Positions 9,970 through 23,554 are shown, counted from the first letter of the stretch. The stretch: DNA of 64,000 nucleotides from Shinella curvata (GCF_022899935.1 NZ_JALJCJ010000003.1:186001-250000); one strand, 5' to 3'. Numbers and translations: made by a program. Notes: generated from the letters alone by a model not told the origin.

Positions 9970-10770
9970 TCACTTCGCCGTATCGGCAGGCACCCAGTTC
10001 GCCTTGCGTTTTTCCAGGAAGGCCGCGATGCCCTCCGTCGCTTCCGGCGTTTCCCAGGTATCGGCAAGCCGCGTCAGCGTCATCTCGATCACGGTGTCGT
10101 CGATCGGCGAGGCCAGCGCATGGGCGAGCGCCTTCGTTGCCGCAACGGCCTCCGGCGAGGTTGCGAAATAAGGCTTGATCTCTGCTTCGATTGCCTCGTC
10201 CAGCGCTTCAGGCGCCACGACGCCGCCGATGAGGCCGATGTCGCGGGCCGTCGGCGCATCGAACAGCCGTGCGGACGTCGCAAAGCGCAGGAAGGCCGCG
10301 GGGCCGATGCGGGCGGCGACATAGGGGCTGATCGTTGCCGGGATGAGGCCGAGCCGGGTTTCCGTCAGCCCGAAACGCGCGCCCTCCACGGCAATCGCTG
10401 CATCGCAGACGCTGATCAAGCCGACACCGCCGCCATAGGCCTGGCCGTTGACGCGCGCGATCAGCGGCTTGTGCAGGTCGCGCAGCGCCTTGAGCATCAA
10501 GGCGAGGCGGCGTGCTTCGGCGATGCGCGCCTCGCGGCTCGCGGCAATCTGCTCCTTCATCCAGTTGAGATCGCCGCCGGCGCAAAAGCTCTCGCCCTCG
10601 CCCGTCAGCACGACGACGCGCACCGCCCTGTCTCCGCCAAGCAGGCCTGCAACGGCCGTGAGTTCGCGGATCATAAGGCCCGACAGCGCATTGTGCTGCG
10701 CGTGGCGGCGGAGCGTCAGGGCCGCCACGCCGCGGCGATCGACGGATACAGAGATGGTTTCGAAATTCAT
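9970..10770 (-). CDS. Enoyl-CoA hydratase/isomerase family protein, probably methylglutaconyl-CoA hydratase
   Basis: 266 residues, crotonase fold. Oxyanion-hole segments are visible (CAGGDLNWM and YGGGVGLISVCD). In this operon the expected step is hydration of 3-methylglutaconyl-CoA to HMG-CoA in leucine breakdown (LiuC role); the family alone cannot prove the substrate. I start it at the ATG at 10770, preceded by GGAGGAGGG; an in-frame start at 10944 would run through the HMG-CoA lyase gene's end. It is the last gene of the operon, 25 bases after the lyase stop. Confidence 0.88.
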   Translation of the reverse strand: MNFETISVSVDRRGVAALTLRRHAQHNALSGLMIRELTAVAGLLGGDRAVRVVVLTGEGESFCAGGDLNWMKEQIAASREARIAEARRLALMLKALRDLHKPLIARVNGQAYGGGVGLISVCDAAIAVEGARFGLTETRLGLIPATISPYVAARIGPAAFLRFATSARLFDAPTARDIGLIGGVVAPEALDEAIEAEIKPYFATSPEAVAATKALAHALASPIDDTVIEMTLTRLADTWETPEATEGIAAFLEKRKANWVPADTAK

Positions 10771-10795
10771 GGCGCCCTCCTCCACTCCAATGAGC

Positions 10796-11667
10796 CTAGG
10801 CACGTTTGCGAATATCGCCCTTGCCAGCGATCCGCCGCGCGAAGGCTGCGGCGGCGGCCAGTTTCTCAACATCGAGACCGGTTTCATAGCCCATCGCCGC
10901 CAGCATGCCGGCGACGGCGAGCGTATCCACATTGCCACGCGCACCCGGCGCGTAGGGGCAGCCCCCGAGGCCGCCGACCGAGGCGTCGAAAACCGTCAGC
11001 CCATGATCGAGCGCCACGCGGATATTGTCGAGCGCCAGGCCGTTCGTATCGTGAAAATGGCCCGCCAGATTTTCCGGGAAGGCGACGGCGAGCACCACAT
11101 CCAGCATGGCCGCCACCTCCGTCGGGCGCGCACGGCCGATCGTATCGCCGAGACTTACCTCATGGCAGCCCAGCCGCAGCAACTGCCCCGTCACCCGCGC
11201 CACCGCGCAGGGTTCCACCGGTCCGTCATAGGGGCATTGCACGACGCAGCTGACATAGCCGCGCAGCAGGATGCCATCCGCCCTCGCCGCTTCCGCGACG
11301 GGCCGGGCACGCTCGACGCTTTCGGCAATCGAGCAGTTGAGATTAGCGCGCGAAAAACCTTCGGACGCCGAGAGGAAGACGGCGACCTCGTTCACGCCGG
11401 CCGCCTTCGCCGCCTCATAGCCCTTCATGTTGGGCACCAGCGCCGCGTAGGAAATGCCGGGGCCGCGCGTGATGCCTGCCATGACCGCGGCGCCATCGGC
11501 GAGCTGCGGCACCCATTTGGGACTGACAAAACTTGTTGCCTCGATGCGCTTGAAGCCGCAATCGGACAGCTGGTCAATCAACGCGATCTTGTCGGCGGTC
11601 GGGATGATCGCCTTTTCGTTCTGCAACCCGTCGCGGGCCGCCATTTCGACGATGTCGATGCGCCCGG

Positions 11668-11671
<4 letters not shown>
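10796..11671 (-). CDS. Hydroxymethylglutaryl-CoA lyase
   Basis: 291 residues, the usual size. It cleaves HMG-CoA to acetoacetate and acetyl-CoA, the final step of leucine degradation. The start region (VEMAARDGLQNEK) and the signature GLGGCPYAPGARGN, which holds the catalytic Cys, are both present. Its ATG overlaps the stop of the carboxylase alpha-subunit gene by four bases (ATGA), so translation is probably coupled. Confidence 0.95.
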
Positions 11672-13653
<1,982 letters not shown>

Positions 13654-13727
13654 CCGAGCTTCGGCTTTCAAAGGCGATTCCGGCACAAGCGTCTGAGCGT
13701 TCTGCATCCGAAATCGCGACAAACAAA

Positions 13728-14111
13728 CTATTGTGCGGCGATGGCCTCGACTTCGAGCAGCCATTTTTCATCGAAGATCGAGGCGATGACGACGCTCATC
13801 GCCGGTGCGACGGCACCCAGATACTCGCTGCGGATCTCTCGATTCGCCATGGTATGATGCCGGTCTGCCAAGAAGGTCGTCACCTTGACGAGATCGGCCT
13901 TCGACATGCCGGCCGCCTTCAGCTGCGCGTCGATATTGCGCCAGACGAGCCGCGCCTGGTCCTCGAAACTTTCCGGCACCTTGTCGTCGTCGGACACCGG
14001 AATCTGGCCGCTGATGAACAGCAGCGCCTTGAAATCCGTGAGTTTCACGGCCTGCGAATAGCCGCCGCGCGGGGCGGGTGCATTCTTGGCATTGATGGTT
14101 TCGCGGTTCAT
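13728..14111 (-). CDS. RidA family protein (YjgF/YER057c/UK114)
   Basis: 127 residues, the full length for the family, which forms trimers and hydrolyses reactive enamine/imine intermediates from PLP enzymes. The N-terminal NAPAPRGGYSQAV and central FISGQIPV segments are characteristic. It sits between the two carboxylase subunit genes with gaps of only 12 and 74 bases, so it is part of the operon. Its substrate here is unknown; a 2-aminoacrylate-like or branched-chain imine is possible. Confidence 0.9.
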   Translation of the reverse strand: MNRETINAKNAPAPRGGYSQAVKLTDFKALLFISGQIPVSDDDKVPESFEDQARLVWRNIDAQLKAAGMSKADLVKVTTFLADRHHTMANREIRSEYLGAVAPAMSVVIASIFDEKWLLEVEAIAAQ

Positions 14112-14123
14112 GACTTGCCTCCT

Positions 14124-15734
14124 CTACATCCTGAAGATGCCGAAACGGGTGGGCTCGATGGGCGCATTCAGCGCCGCCGAAAGCGAGAGCGCCAGCACGT
14201 CGCGGGTCTTGCGCGGGTCGACGATACCGTCGTCCCAGAGCCGTGCCGACGCGTAGAGCGGGTGGCTCTGGCGGGCGAACATGTCGATGGTCGGCTGCTT
14301 GAAGGCGGCCTCCTCCTCGCCGCTCCAGCTGCCGCCCGTGCGCTCGATCCCCTCCCGCTTGACGGTCGCCAACACTCCGGCCGCCTGCTCGCCACCCATC
14401 ACGGCGATACGGCTATTCGGCCAGGTCCAGAGGAAACGCGGCGAATAGGCCCGCCCGCACATGCCGTAGTTGCCGGCACCGTAGGAGCCGCCGATCAGCA
14501 CCGTAAGCTTCGGCACGTTCGCCGTCGCGACGGCGGTCACAAGCTTGGCGCCGTTCTTGGCGATGCCCTCCGCCTCGTATTTTCGGCCGACCATGAAGCC
14601 AGTGATGTTCTGCAGGAAGACAAGCGGAATGCCGCGCTGGACGCAGAGCTCGATGAAATGCGCGCCCTTTAACGCCGCCTCGGAAAACAACACGCCATTG
14701 TTGGCGATGATGCCGACGGGCAGGCCATGTAGGGCGGCAAAGCCGCAGACCAGCGTCGTGCCGAAGCGGGCCTTGAATTCGTCGAAACGCGAGCCATCAA
14801 CCACACGGGCGATCACTTCGCGCACGTCATAGGGTTTGCGCGTATCGGCCGGCACAATGCCGAGCAGTTCCTCCGGGTCGTAGAGCGGCGCATCGCCATC
14901 GCCGGATTTCGTAACCTCAGGCTTACGCGTATTAAGATTGGCGGCAATCTGCCGGGCGATAGCCAATGCATGGCGGTCGTCGCGGGCGAGATGATCGGCG
15001 ACGCCGGAAAGGCGGGTGTGCACGTCACCGCCACCGAGATCTTCGGCCGTGACGACCTCGCCCGTCGCGGCCTTCACCAGCGGCGGGCCAGCGAGGAAGA
15101 TCGTGCCCTGGTTCTCGACGATGACGGTTTCGTCGCTCATGGCCGGCACATAGGCTCCGCCCGCCGTGCAGCTGCCCATGACGACGGCAATCTGCGGAAT
15201 GCCGGATGCGGACATCTGCGCCTGATTGTAGAAGATGCGGCCGAAATGATCGCGGTCGGGAAAGACCTCGTCCTGGTTCGGCAGGTTCGCGCCGCCGGAA
15301 TCGACGAGATAGATGCAGGGCAGCCTGTTCTCCGCCGCGATCTCCTGCGCGCGCAGATGCTTCTTCACGGTGATGGGATAGTAGGTGCCGCCCTTCACCG
15401 TCGCATCGTTGCAGACGATCATGCATTCGCGACCGGAAACCCGGCCGATGCCCGCGATCATACCGCCGCAGGGCGAGGCGCCGTCATAGAGGCCGTGGCC
15501 GGCCGTGAGACCGATTTCGAGGAAGGGCGAGCCGGGATCGAGCAATTGCGCAACACGGTCGCGCGGCAGCAGTTTTCCGCGCGCAACATGGCGTTCCCGC
15601 GCCTTCGCTCCGCCGCCATCCATGGCGAGGCCGGCCGCATCCTCGACCAAAGCCAATGCATCGAGCATCGCCTTCTGATTGGTCTCGAAGACCGCGCTGC
15701 GGGTGTTCACGGCCGAGGGGATGACCGGCATCAC
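14124..15734 (-). CDS. mccB: Methylcrotonyl-CoA carboxylase, carboxyltransferase beta subunit
   Basis: 536 residues, matching family length. It transfers the carboxyl group from biotin on the alpha subunit to 3-methylcrotonyl-CoA. The carboxyltransferase halves are evident: N-terminal segment with [18 protein letters not shown], and C-terminal segment with [13 protein letters not shown] and [10 protein letters not shown]. Its start overlaps the stop of the isovaleryl-CoA dehydrogenase gene (ATGA at 15731-15734). Confidence 0.95.
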   Translation of the reverse strand: MMPVIPSAVNTRSAVFETNQKAMLDALALVEDAAGLAMDGGGAKARERHVARGKLLPRDRVAQLLDPGSPFLEIGLTAGHGLYDGASPCGGMIAGIGRVSGRECMIVCNDATVKGGTYYPITVKKHLRAQEIAAENRLPCIYLVDSGGANLPNQDEVFPDRDHFGRIFYNQAQMSASGIPQIAVVMGSCTAGGAYVPAMSDETVIVENQGTIFLAGPPLVKAATGEVVTAEDLGGGDVHTRLSGVADHLARDDRHALAIARQIAANLNTRKPEVTKSGDGDAPLYDPEELLGIVPADTRKPYDVREVIARVVDGSRFDEFKARFGTTLVCGFAALHGLPVGIIANNGVLFSEAALKGAHFIELCVQRGIPLVFLQNITGFMVGRKYEAEGIAKNGAKLVTAVATANVPKLTVLIGGSYGAGNYGMCGRAYSPRFLWTWPNSRIAVMGGEQAAGVLATVKREGIERTGGSWSGEEEAAFKQPTIDMFARQSHPLYASARLWDDGIVDPRKTRDVLALSLSAALNAPIEPTRFGIFRM

Positions 15735-16894
15735 AGCGTCTCCTGGAAGATTTCGCGGCCGATCAGCATGCGGCGGATTTCCGAGGTGCCGGCGCCGATC
15801 TCGTAGAGTTTGGCGTCGCGCAGCAGGCGGCCGGTCGGGTAGTCGTTGATATAGCCGTTGCCGCCGAGCGACTGGATCGCCTCGAGCGCCAGCTTAGTCG
15901 CCATCTCGGCGGAATAGAGGATGCAGCCGGCGGCATCCTTGCGCGTCGTCTCGCCACGGTCGCAGGCGGCGGTAACGGCATAGACGTAAGCGCGGCAGGC
16001 GTTCAGCGCGACATACATGTCGGCGACCTTGCCCTGCATCAGCTGGAATTCGCCGATCGGCCGATCGAACTGCTTGCGCTCATGGATATAGGGCACGACC
16101 ACATCGAGGCAGGCGGCCATGATGCCGAGCGGGCCGCCGGAGAGCACGACGCGCTCATAGTCGAGGCCGGACATCAGCACATTCACGCCACGCCCGACGG
16201 TGCCCATCACGTTCTCTTCCGGCACCTCGCAATCGGTGAAGACGAGTTCGCCGGTATTGGAGCCGCGCATGCCGAGCTTGTCGAGCTTCTGGGCGGTCGA
16301 AAAGCCCTTAAAACCCTTTTCGATGAGGAAGGCGGTGATGCCGCGCGAACCGGCCTCCGGATCAGTCTTGGCATAGACCACCAGCACATCCGCATCCGGC
16401 CCGTTGGTGATCCACATCTTGTTGCCGTTCAGCACATAGCGATCGCCGCGCTTGTCGGCACGCAGCTTCATCGAGACCACGTCGGAGCCCGCCCCCGGCT
16501 CGGACATGGCGAGCGCGCCGACATGCTCGCCGGAAATCAGCTTCGGCAGGTATTTTTCGCGCTGCGCCGGCGATGCGTTGCGCACGAGCTGGTTGACGCA
16601 GAGATTGGAATGGGCGCCGTAGCTGAGGCCCACCGAGGCCGAGGCGCGGCTGATCTCCTCCATCGCCACGCAATGGGCAAGATAGCCCATGCCGGAGCCA
16701 CCGAGCCCTTCGGGGGCCGTAATACCGAGCAGGCCGAGATCGCCCATTTCGCGCCAGAGCGGCATGGGGAAATTGTTGCTTCGGTCGATTTCGGCGGCCT
16801 GGGGCGCGATGCGATCCGTCGCAAAACGCCGCACGCTTTCCCTGAGCGCCTCGATATCCTCTCCAAGCCCGAAGCTCATGCCGGCGTCGTACAT
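15731..16894 (-). CDS. ivd: Isovaleryl-CoA dehydrogenase
   Basis: 387 residues, acyl-CoA dehydrogenase family with FAD. It oxidises isovaleryl-CoA to 3-methylcrotonyl-CoA. Visible signatures are [14 protein letters not shown], the FAD-contact WITNGPDAD, the catalytic-Glu region [12 protein letters not shown], and [34 protein letters not shown], shown here only by its parts. A GTG at 16900 is directly adjacent to GGGAGA; the ATG at 16894 lies six bases from it and is the better start. It begins 23 bases after the oxidoreductase stop. Confidence 0.94.
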   Translation of the reverse strand: MYDAGMSFGLGEDIEALRESVRRFATDRIAPQAAEIDRSNNFPMPLWREMGDLGLLGITAPEGLGGSGMGYLAHCVAMEEISRASASVGLSYGAHSNLCVNQLVRNASPAQREKYLPKLISGEHVGALAMSEPGAGSDVVSMKLRADKRGDRYVLNGNKMWITNGPDADVLVVYAKTDPEAGSRGITAFLIEKGFKGFSTAQKLDKLGMRGSNTGELVFTDCEVPEENVMGTVGRGVNVLMSGLDYERVVLSGGPLGIMAACLDVVVPYIHERKQFDRPIGEFQLMQGKVADMYVALNACRAYVYAVTAACDRGETTRKDAAGCILYSAEMATKLALEAIQSLGGNGYINDYPTGRLLRDAKLYEIGAGTSEIRRMLIGREIFQETL

Positions 16895-16916
16895 GTCCAC
16901 TCTCCCAATACAATCG

Positions 16917-19900
16917 TCAGGCGATTGCCTTTTCTTCTGTTCTGCCGAAAGCCGCGCGCTTTTCGGCCTCGCGCGCCTTTACGCGCTTTGCCGCCTCCTC
17001 CTTGACGGGACCGTAGCCCCTGATCTCACCGTAAAGCGAAAGAAGCGCAACGGCGGCATCGAGATTGTCGCGGCGAAGACCTTGCAGCACATGCGCGACC
17101 AAGGCCTCGTAGTCGGCGATGAGCTGGCGCTCCATGCGGCGCTCGGCGGTGCGGCCGAACGGATCGAAGGCCGTGCCGCGCAGGCCCTTGAGGTTGGCCA
17201 GCATACCGAAGGCCGGCAGCATCCAGCGGCCGAAGCGGCGTTTGCGCGGCCGGCCATTGGCATCCTCAACCTTCAGGAATGGGGGTGCGAGGTTAAAGGC
17301 GATCTTGTAATTGCCGTCGAACTGCTCGGCGAGACCGGCCTTGAAGGCCGGATCGGTGAAGAGCCGGGCGACCTCGTATTCGTCCTTGTAGGCAAGGAGC
17401 TGGGCGTAGACATGGGCCACCGTGCGCACCAGCCGATCATCCGGGCCGAGCGCCTTTTCCGCATCCCGCACACGCTCCACCAGCGCCCTGTAGCGGCCGG
17501 CAAGGGCTGCATTCTGATAGGCGGTCAGGTGCTTTTCGCGATGCGCGATCAGGTCCACCGTCGGCATCGTCTCCAGCGTCGCGACGGGCTTGCCGGGATG
17601 CAGCAGGCGTTCAGCGCGGACGGGATCGGCGGCGATGAGGCGGCCCCAGCCGAAGGCGGAGAGCGTGGCGTCGACGGCCACGCCGTTCAGCGCGATCGCC
17701 TGTTCGATCGACTGGCGGGTGAGCGGGATCAACCCCTTCTGCCAGGCATAGCCGGTCATCAGGATATTCGTCGCCATGGCATTGCCCGCGACCTTTTCGG
17801 CAACTGTCGTGAAATCGAGCAGAGTGGAGGCTTCACGCAGTGCCGCGCGCACCGTGCTTTCCACATCGCGGCGGCGGAAGTCGAAATCGCGCTTGCGCAC
17901 GAAATCGGCGACCGGGGTCAGCCGCGTGTTGATCACCCCCGTCGTACGGTGATGGTCGCAGAGCGTCACCGCATCCTTCGAGGAGGCGACCACATCGTCG
18001 GCGGCGATCAGCAGATCCGCACCGCCGGTGATGATGCGCGGCGAGGAGACGTCCTGATCATGCAGGCCAATCCGCAGGTGGCTCATGACGGCGCCGCCCT
18101 TCTGGGCGAGACCGGCCATGTCCAAAATCATCGGCGACTTGCCGTCGAGATGGGCGGCCATGCCGAGGATGGCGCTGATCGTCAGGATGCCCGTGCCGCC
18201 GATGCCGGCAATGGCGATGTTGTAGGACCGGTCACCGATCTTCACGATGTCGGGCTCCGGAATGCTCGTCATATCCGGGTTTGAGCGTGCCGCCTTGCGC
18301 AGCCGGCCACCCTCCACCGTCACGAAGGACGGGCAGAAGCCCTTGAGGCAGGAATAGTCCTTGTTGCAGGTCGACTGGTTGATCTTGCGCTTGCGGCCAA
18401 GTTCCGTGTCGAGCGGCTCGACGGAAACGCAATTCGACTGGGTGGAACAGTCGCCGCAGCCTTCGCAGACGGTGGGGTTGATCATCAGGCGGACCGGCGG
18501 GTCCTCCATCAGGCCGCGCGACCGGCGGCGGCGCTTTTCGGCGGCACAGGTCTGCACGTAGACGATGGCCGAACAGCCGGGCGCCTCGCGGATGTCCCGC
18601 ATCACTCGGTCCAGTTCGTCGCGATGGCGCACGATGGTGCCGGGTGCGAGCATGGAGGGAGAATAGGCTTCCGGATGGTCGGAGACGAGATAGATCGGCT
18701 CGACGCCCTCGTCGAAGAGCTGGCGCGTCACCGCCTCGGGGCTGATCGGCCCATCGACGGCCTGGCCGCCTGTCATCGCCACCGCGTCGTTATAGAGGAT
18801 CTTGTAAGTGATGTTGACGCGGGCGGCGACCGACTGGCGCACGGCCAGAATGCCGGAATGATAGTAGGTACCGTCGCCAAGATTGACAAAGATATGCTTC
18901 TCGTCGGTGAAGGGCGCGATGCCCGACCACGGCACGCCTTCGGCGCCCATATGGGTGAAGGTCGCGGTGTCGCGGTCCATCCACTGCACCATGTAGTGAC
19001 AGCCGATGCCCGCGGTGGCGCGGCTGCCTTCCGGCACCTTGGTGGAGCTGTTGTGCGGACAGCCGGAGCAGAAATAGGGTACGCGCTCGATCGGCGCGGC
19101 ATGCGTCTTGCGGATCTTCTCACGCTCGAGGAGATAGGCGAGTTCGTCCGAAATCAGCTTCTTGAGACCGGCATCGAACTCAAAATGCAGGAGCCGCGCG
19201 GCAATCGCCCGTGCTACCATGCCGACCGTCAGTGCCTGCGACAGCGGCAGGAACGCATGATCGTCATGATCGAACTTGCCGATGATGCGCGGCCGCTCGC
19301 CGTGGTGCCAGTTGAAGAGCTGCTGCTTGATCTGGTTTTCGATGATCTCGCGGCGCTCCTCGACGACGAGCACCTCTTCCAGCCCCTGCGAGAACTCGCG
19401 CACACCCTCGGGCTCCAGCGGCCAGGGCATGCGGACCTTGTAGATGCGCATGCCGATCTCGGCCATCTCGGCCGGCCCGAGCGAAAGCTCCTTCAGCGCC
19501 TGCAGCACATCCTCATAGGCCTTGCCGGAGGCGATGATGCCGAAACGGGCGCGCGGCACGTCATGCGTGACCTCGTCGACCTTGTTGGCGCGGGCAAAGG
19601 CGATGGCCGCATAGCCCTTGTAGGTCTGGAGGCGCTCGTCCTGCGGCAGCGGCGGATCGGGCCAGCGCAGGTTGAGACCGCCGGGCGGTACTTCGAAATC
19701 CTGTGGTATGACGAACTGGCGGCGCTCGCCAGCGAGGTCCACCGAGGCGGTCGTCTCGACCGTGTCGGAAATGAACTTCATGCCGACCCAGCAACCCGAA
19801 TAGCGCGACATGGCCGTGCCGAGCAGACCATATTCGACGAATTCGTGAATCGACGAGGGATAAAGCACCGGAATGACCGCCGACATGAAAGCATGGTCGG

Positions 19901-20375
19901 ACTGGTGCGGGATGGAGGACGACTTGGCCGAATGGTCGTCGCCGGCAAAACAGAGCACGCCGCCATGTTTCGAGGTGCCGGCGGCATTGGCATGTTTCAG
20001 CACGTCGCCGCAGCGATCGACACCCGGCCCCTTGCCGTACCAATAGCCGGCGACGCCGTCGTAGCGCGCGCCGGGCGACAGATGCAACTGCTGGGTGCCC
20101 CAGACGGCGGTGGCGGCGAGATCCTCGTTGACACCGGGCCGGAACACGATGTCGTGTGCCGCCAGGTGCTTGCCGGCCTTGGCCAGCTGCTGGTCGTAAC
20201 CGCCAAGCGGCGATCCGCGATAACCCGAGATGAATGCGGCGGTGTTCAGGCCGGCGGCACGATCGCGCCGCATCTGAACGATCGGCAGGCGCACGAGCGC
20301 CTGGATGCCGGAAAGGAAGATCCTCCCACTTTCCGCCGTATACTTGTCCTCGAGAGAAAAGCTCTGCTTCAGCAT
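16917..20375 (-). CDS. Fused indolepyruvate ferredoxin oxidoreductase-type 2-oxoacid oxidoreductase
   Basis: 1152 residues. It combines the TPP-binding alpha part (with [15 protein letters not shown] region [11 protein letters not shown] and [10 protein letters not shown]), two iron-sulfur Cys clusters (CEGCGDC near 635 and [12 protein letters not shown] near 678) and the gamma domain (GIGGTGILT near 723) in one chain, as in the long fused forms of alphaproteobacteria. Family enzymes turn aryl- or branched 2-oxoacids into acyl-CoA with ferredoxin. It directly precedes the isovaleryl-CoA dehydrogenase gene, so supplying isovaleryl-CoA from 2-oxoisocaproate is a fair inference, but arylpyruvates remain possible. 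Confidence 0.9.
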   Translation of the reverse strand: MLKQSFSLEDKYTAESGRIFLSGIQALVRLPIVQMRRDRAAGLNTAAFISGYRGSPLGGYDQQLAKAGKHLAAHDIVFRPGVNEDLAATAVWGTQQLHLSPGARYDGVAGYWYGKGPGVDRCGDVLKHANAAGTSKHGGVLCFAGDDHSAKSSSIPHQSDHAFMSAVIPVLYPSSIHEFVEYGLLGTAMSRYSGCWVGMKFISDTVETTASVDLAGERRQFVIPQDFEVPPGGLNLRWPDPPLPQDERLQTYKGYAAIAFARANKVDEVTHDVPRARFGIIASGKAYEDVLQALKELSLGPAEMAEIGMRIYKVRMPWPLEPEGVREFSQGLEEVLVVEERREIIENQIKQQLFNWHHGERPRIIGKFDHDDHAFLPLSQALTVGMVARAIAARLLHFEFDAGLKKLISDELAYLLEREKIRKTHAAPIERVPYFCSGCPHNSSTKVPEGSRATAGIGCHYMVQWMDRDTATFTHMGAEGVPWSGIAPFTDEKHIFVNLGDGTYYHSGILAVRQSVAARVNITYKILYNDAVAMTGGQAVDGPISPEAVTRQLFDEGVEPIYLVSDHPEAYSPSMLAPGTIVRHRDELDRVMRDIREAPGCSAIVYVQTCAAEKRRRRSRGLMEDPPVRLMINPTVCEGCGDCSTQSNCVSVEPLDTELGRKRKINQSTCNKDYSCLKGFCPSFVTVEGGRLRKAARSNPDMTSIPEPDIVKIGDRSYNIAIAGIGGTGILTISAILGMAAHLDGKSPMILDMAGLAQKGGAVMSHLRIGLHDQDVSSPRIITGGADLLIAADDVVASSKDAVTLCDHHRTTGVINTRLTPVADFVRKRDFDFRRRDVESTVRAALREASTLLDFTTVAEKVAGNAMATNILMTGYAWQKGLIPLTRQSIEQAIALNGVAVDATLSAFGWGRLIAADPVRAERLLHPGKPVATLETMPTVDLIAHREKHLTAYQNAALAGRYRALVERVRDAEKALGPDDRLVRTVAHVYAQLLAYKDEYEVARLFTDPAFKAGLAEQFDGNYKIAFNLAPPFLKVEDANGRPRKRRFGRWMLPAFGMLANLKGLRGTAFDPFGRTAERRMERQLIADYEALVAHVLQGLRRDNLDAAVALLSLYGEIRGYGPVKEEAAKRVKAREAEKRAAFGRTEEKAIA

Positions 20376-20540
20376 GACTTCCTCCTCGATGGCCCTCCTC
20401 CACGAAAGCCATCCTCCATAATGTAGGAGCTTACGCAGGGATTGGGAGGAGCGGGTCCTTATTTTGACCCTGAAAAATCATCGTTTTGGGATGCCATCCG
20501 CAAAAGCGGCCGGCAAATGCAAAGCCATCCTATTGCGGCG

Positions 20541-21008
20541 TCAGATCGGAACCCGGTGCGTATTCTTGAGCTCATCGAGCGCGAAGCTGGAATTGACGAA
20601 ACCGACACCCGGAAGACGCAGCAACGCCTTCTTCAGGATCTCCTCGTATTGCCGCACGCTGTTCGTCAGCACGCGCAGCACATAGTCGTGGTCGCCGGTC
20701 ATGGAATAACACTGCACGACCTCGGGCATGTTCTTCACGGCCTTTTCGAACTCCAGCAACGTCGCCTCGTCATGCTGCTTCAGCCGCACGAAACAGAAAA
20801 CCGAGACCTCGAAGCCGACCAGCCGCGGCTCGACAGCAATGATACGGCCGCGGATGATACCCTGCTTTTCCATCTCCTTGATGCGCCGCCAGCACGGCGT
20901 ATGGCTCAAGCCCACGCGCTCGCCGATTTCGGCGACGGTCAGTTCCGGCTCGCTTTGCAGGAGACGCAGGATCTTGCGGCCCGTCTCGTCCAGCACACCG
21001 TCGGCCAT
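20541..21008 (-). CDS. Lrp/AsnC family transcriptional regulator
   Basis: 155 residues: N-terminal winged helix (LDETGRKILRLLQ, then LSHTPCWRRIKEME as recognition helix), followed by a RAM/AsnC_trans_reg ligand domain (about 65-150). It lies 165 bases upstream of, and on the same strand as, the leucine-degradation operon, so control of that operon by an amino acid or oxoacid ligand is likely (BkdR-like role). Its ATG is one base after the stop of the FAA hydrolase gene, which suggests coupled translation. Confidence 0.92.
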   Translation of the reverse strand: MADGVLDETGRKILRLLQSEPELTVAEIGERVGLSHTPCWRRIKEMEKQGIIRGRIIAVEPRLVGFEVSVFCFVRLKQHDEATLLEFEKAVKNMPEVVQCYSMTGDHDYVLRVLTNSVRQYEEILKKALLRLPGVGFVNSSFALDELKNTHRVPI

Positions 21009-21009
21009 G

Positions 21010-22161
21010 TCAAATCAGCCCGCGCGAGGAGAGATTGCGCATCAGCGCGGCGATGCCGAAGGTCCAGGGTGGGCATTCGGTGGAAAGGCGCACAGTGTTG
21101 GCAAGCGACCCCAGTTCCGCATTGGAAATCACCACGCGGTCGCCCGTCTTGTGCGTAAAGCCCTGCCCCGGCGCATCGCGATCCTCGACGGGCGCAAACA
21201 GCGTGCCCATGAACAGCATGAACCCATCAGGGTACTGATGATGCTTGCCAATGGTCTGCGCAACGAGATCGAGCGGGTCGCGGCTGATCTCGCGCATCGT
21301 GCTGCGGCCCTTCAAGACGAAACCATCTTCGCCTTCGATCATGAGGTCGAGATCGGCCTTGCGCACATCATCGATGGAGTAGGTCTCGTCGAACAGCCGG
21401 ATGAACGGGCCGATGGCAGAGGAGGCGTTGTTGTCCTTCGCCTTGCCGAGCAGCAGCGCCGAACGCCCCTCGACATCGCGCAGGTTGACGTCGTTGCCGA
21501 GCGTCGCACCCTTGACGCGGCCTGCACTATCGACGGCAAGCACGATTTCCGGCTCTGGATTGTTCCACTTCGAAATCGGATGCAGCCCGACCGATGCCCC
21601 CCAGCCGACGGACGACAGGACCGGCGCCTTGGTGAACACCTCCGCATCCGGCCCGATGCCGACTTCGAGATATTGCGACCAGACGCCCTCCTCGATCAGC
21701 GCCGCCTTGACCTTGCTGGCTGCTTCCGAACCGGCCTTCAGATCGCGCAGGCTGTCGCCGATGATCGCGGTGACCCGCCCGCGCACCTTCTCCGCCAGTG
21801 CCGGATTGCCGGCTGCCTTCTCCTCGATCACCCGTTCGATCATCGAGCGCGCGAAGGTCACGCCGCCGGCTTTCACGGCCTGCAGATCGCAGGGCGCCAG
21901 CAGATGCAGGCGCGAGAAATTACCGGCGCTCTCGACGGAAGCCTCCAGCACGGCATCGAGCGCGCCGAGCGATTCGCAGGGAGCAGCACGGGCAATCGCG
22001 ACCGGGTCGTCCCTTTCCAGCAAGTCCCGCATGGTCGGGACATCCTTCGAGGTGATGTCGCAGAGCTTGCCATCCCTCAGCACCACCACTGCCGGCCCCT
22101 GTACATCCGGCCGCCAGACGCGCCCGACAAAGGTCTCCCGCGAAAAATCACCTGCCGTCAC
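21010..22161 (-). CDS. Fumarylacetoacetate hydrolase family protein
   Basis: A 383-residue product from the GTG at 22161, which has GGAGG eight bases upstream; an in-frame start at 22230 is possible but lacks this. The C-terminal FAH fold holds the metal-binding EPEIVLAVD segment and GNDVNLRDVEGRSALLLGKAK (given in part). Family members hydrolyse or dehydrate 2-oxo acids using Mg; the specific substrate is not evident. It is coupled with the Lrp regulator gene. The company of aryl/branched-chain oxoacid genes hints at a sugar-acid or aromatic side branch, without proof. Confidence 0.8.
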   Translation of the reverse strand: MTAGDFSRETFVGRVWRPDVQGPAVVVLRDGKLCDITSKDVPTMRDLLERDDPVAIARAAPCESLGALDAVLEASVESAGNFSRLHLLAPCDLQAVKAGGVTFARSMIERVIEEKAAGNPALAEKVRGRVTAIIGDSLRDLKAGSEAASKVKAALIEEGVWSQYLEVGIGPDAEVFTKAPVLSSVGWGASVGLHPISKWNNPEPEIVLAVDSAGRVKGATLGNDVNLRDVEGRSALLLGKAKDNNASSAIGPFIRLFDETYSIDDVRKADLDLMIEGEDGFVLKGRSTMREISRDPLDLVAQTIGKHHQYPDGFMLFMGTLFAPVEDRDAPGQGFTHKTGDRVVISNAELGSLANTVRLSTECPPWTFGIAALMRNLSSRGLI

Positions 22162-22283
22162 GCGCCGCTCCTCCAAAATCCTCGGTGAACGTTGTAACGC
22201 GAAAAGGGCGGACGGGAACAGGGCGGCCATGAGAACGCCAAAACGAACGCGGGATGGCGACGTGACGCCGCCATCCCGAACAG

Positions 22284-23475
22284 TCAGGCAGGCTTTGTAC
22301 GCACCGTCGAGACGATGGTGAGGCCAGCGAGGAAGAGTGCGACGCCGCTGGCGACGAAGACGCTTGAGAAGCCATTGGCATCGAACAAGGCGCCACCGGC
22401 CGCAGCCCCCGTCGCAATCGCAAAGTTGATCGCGGCGACGAAGAGGCCCCCCGCACTTTCCGCCTCATCGGGCACGGCCCGCGTGATCCAGGTCGACCAG
22501 GCGACCGGCACCGCGCCGAAGGCGAGCCCCCAGAGCGCGACCATCGCCGCATCGCCGGCAAGGCTAACCGCCGAAGGCGGAAAGCGAGATAGCAAGCACA
22601 CCCATCACGAGCGGCATGATCGTCAGCGTGAAGCGCATGGAGCGTTCGAGCAGCACGGCCCCGAGATAGTTGCCGAAGAAGGTGGCGATGCCGAAGCCGA
22701 GCAGCACGCCCGAAACACCCTCGACGCCGACGCCCGTTACCGTTTCGAGGAACGGCCTTATATAGGTGAAGAAGGCGAAGTGGCCGGTAAAGACGAGCAG
22801 GATTGCCAGCATGGCAAAACCAACACCCGGCCGTGCCAGCACCTCCACCAGGGTGCCGAAGCGCGAATGGCCGCGCGGCGGGAGTAAGGGCAATGTGGCC
22901 AGCTGCACGACAAGCGCCAGCGCGCCGAGCACGGCTGCTCCCAGAAAGACATTTCGCCAGCCGACGATGTCGCCGATGTAGCTGCCGACCGGGGCTGCAA
23001 AGACCGTCGCCAGCGACACGCCGAGGAACATGATCGACAGCGCCTTTGCCACCAGTGCTTCCGGCACCAGCCGCATCATGGTCGCGGCCGAAAGCGTCCA
23101 GAAGCCACCAAGCGCCATGCCGAGCAAAACGCGGCCGGCGAGCAGCATGGGCAGGTTCGACGACATCGCGACGAGCAGGTTAGAGAAGATCAGGAGAACA
23201 GAGAGCCCGAGCAGCACCAGCCGCCGGTCGAGCTTACGCGTTACCACGGTAATCACGAGGCTCGTCACCAGCGCGACGGCGGCCGTCGCCGTCACCGCCT
23301 GCCCCGCCATGCCCTCGGAAATCCCGAGATCATCAGCCATCGGCGTCAAAAGGCTTGCCGGCAGGAATTCCGCTCCCACCAGCCCGAACACGCCGAGCGT
23401 CATGGCGAGCACGGCTCCCCAGGCCGGGCGGGCCTCGGCCTCGCTCTCGGGCACTGATAGTGTTGCATCCGTCAT
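22284..23475 (-). pseudogene. MFS transporter gene split by a +1 frameshift
   Basis: The first frame (start ATG 23475, AAGGGA upstream) encodes ~11 transmembrane helices of a DHA1-type drug/sugar exporter and stops at 22564 just after LSAFGG. The remaining C-terminal helices (GDAAMVALWGLAFGAVPVAW...VSTVRTKPA) continue in the next frame to 22284. Removing one base from the GGCGGTTAGCC stretch near 22564-22575 restores one continuous protein of about 395 residues. It is therefore either a recent pseudogene or a sequencing error. The gene diverges from the AraC regulator, its probable controller. Confidence 0.85.
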
Positions 23476-23554
23476 CTGCCATCCCTTTCCTGTTGCAGGT
23501 GCGTGCTGAAAAGGTGGGTTGAAACGCAGGACGTACAATGCCATTTTATCCGCA

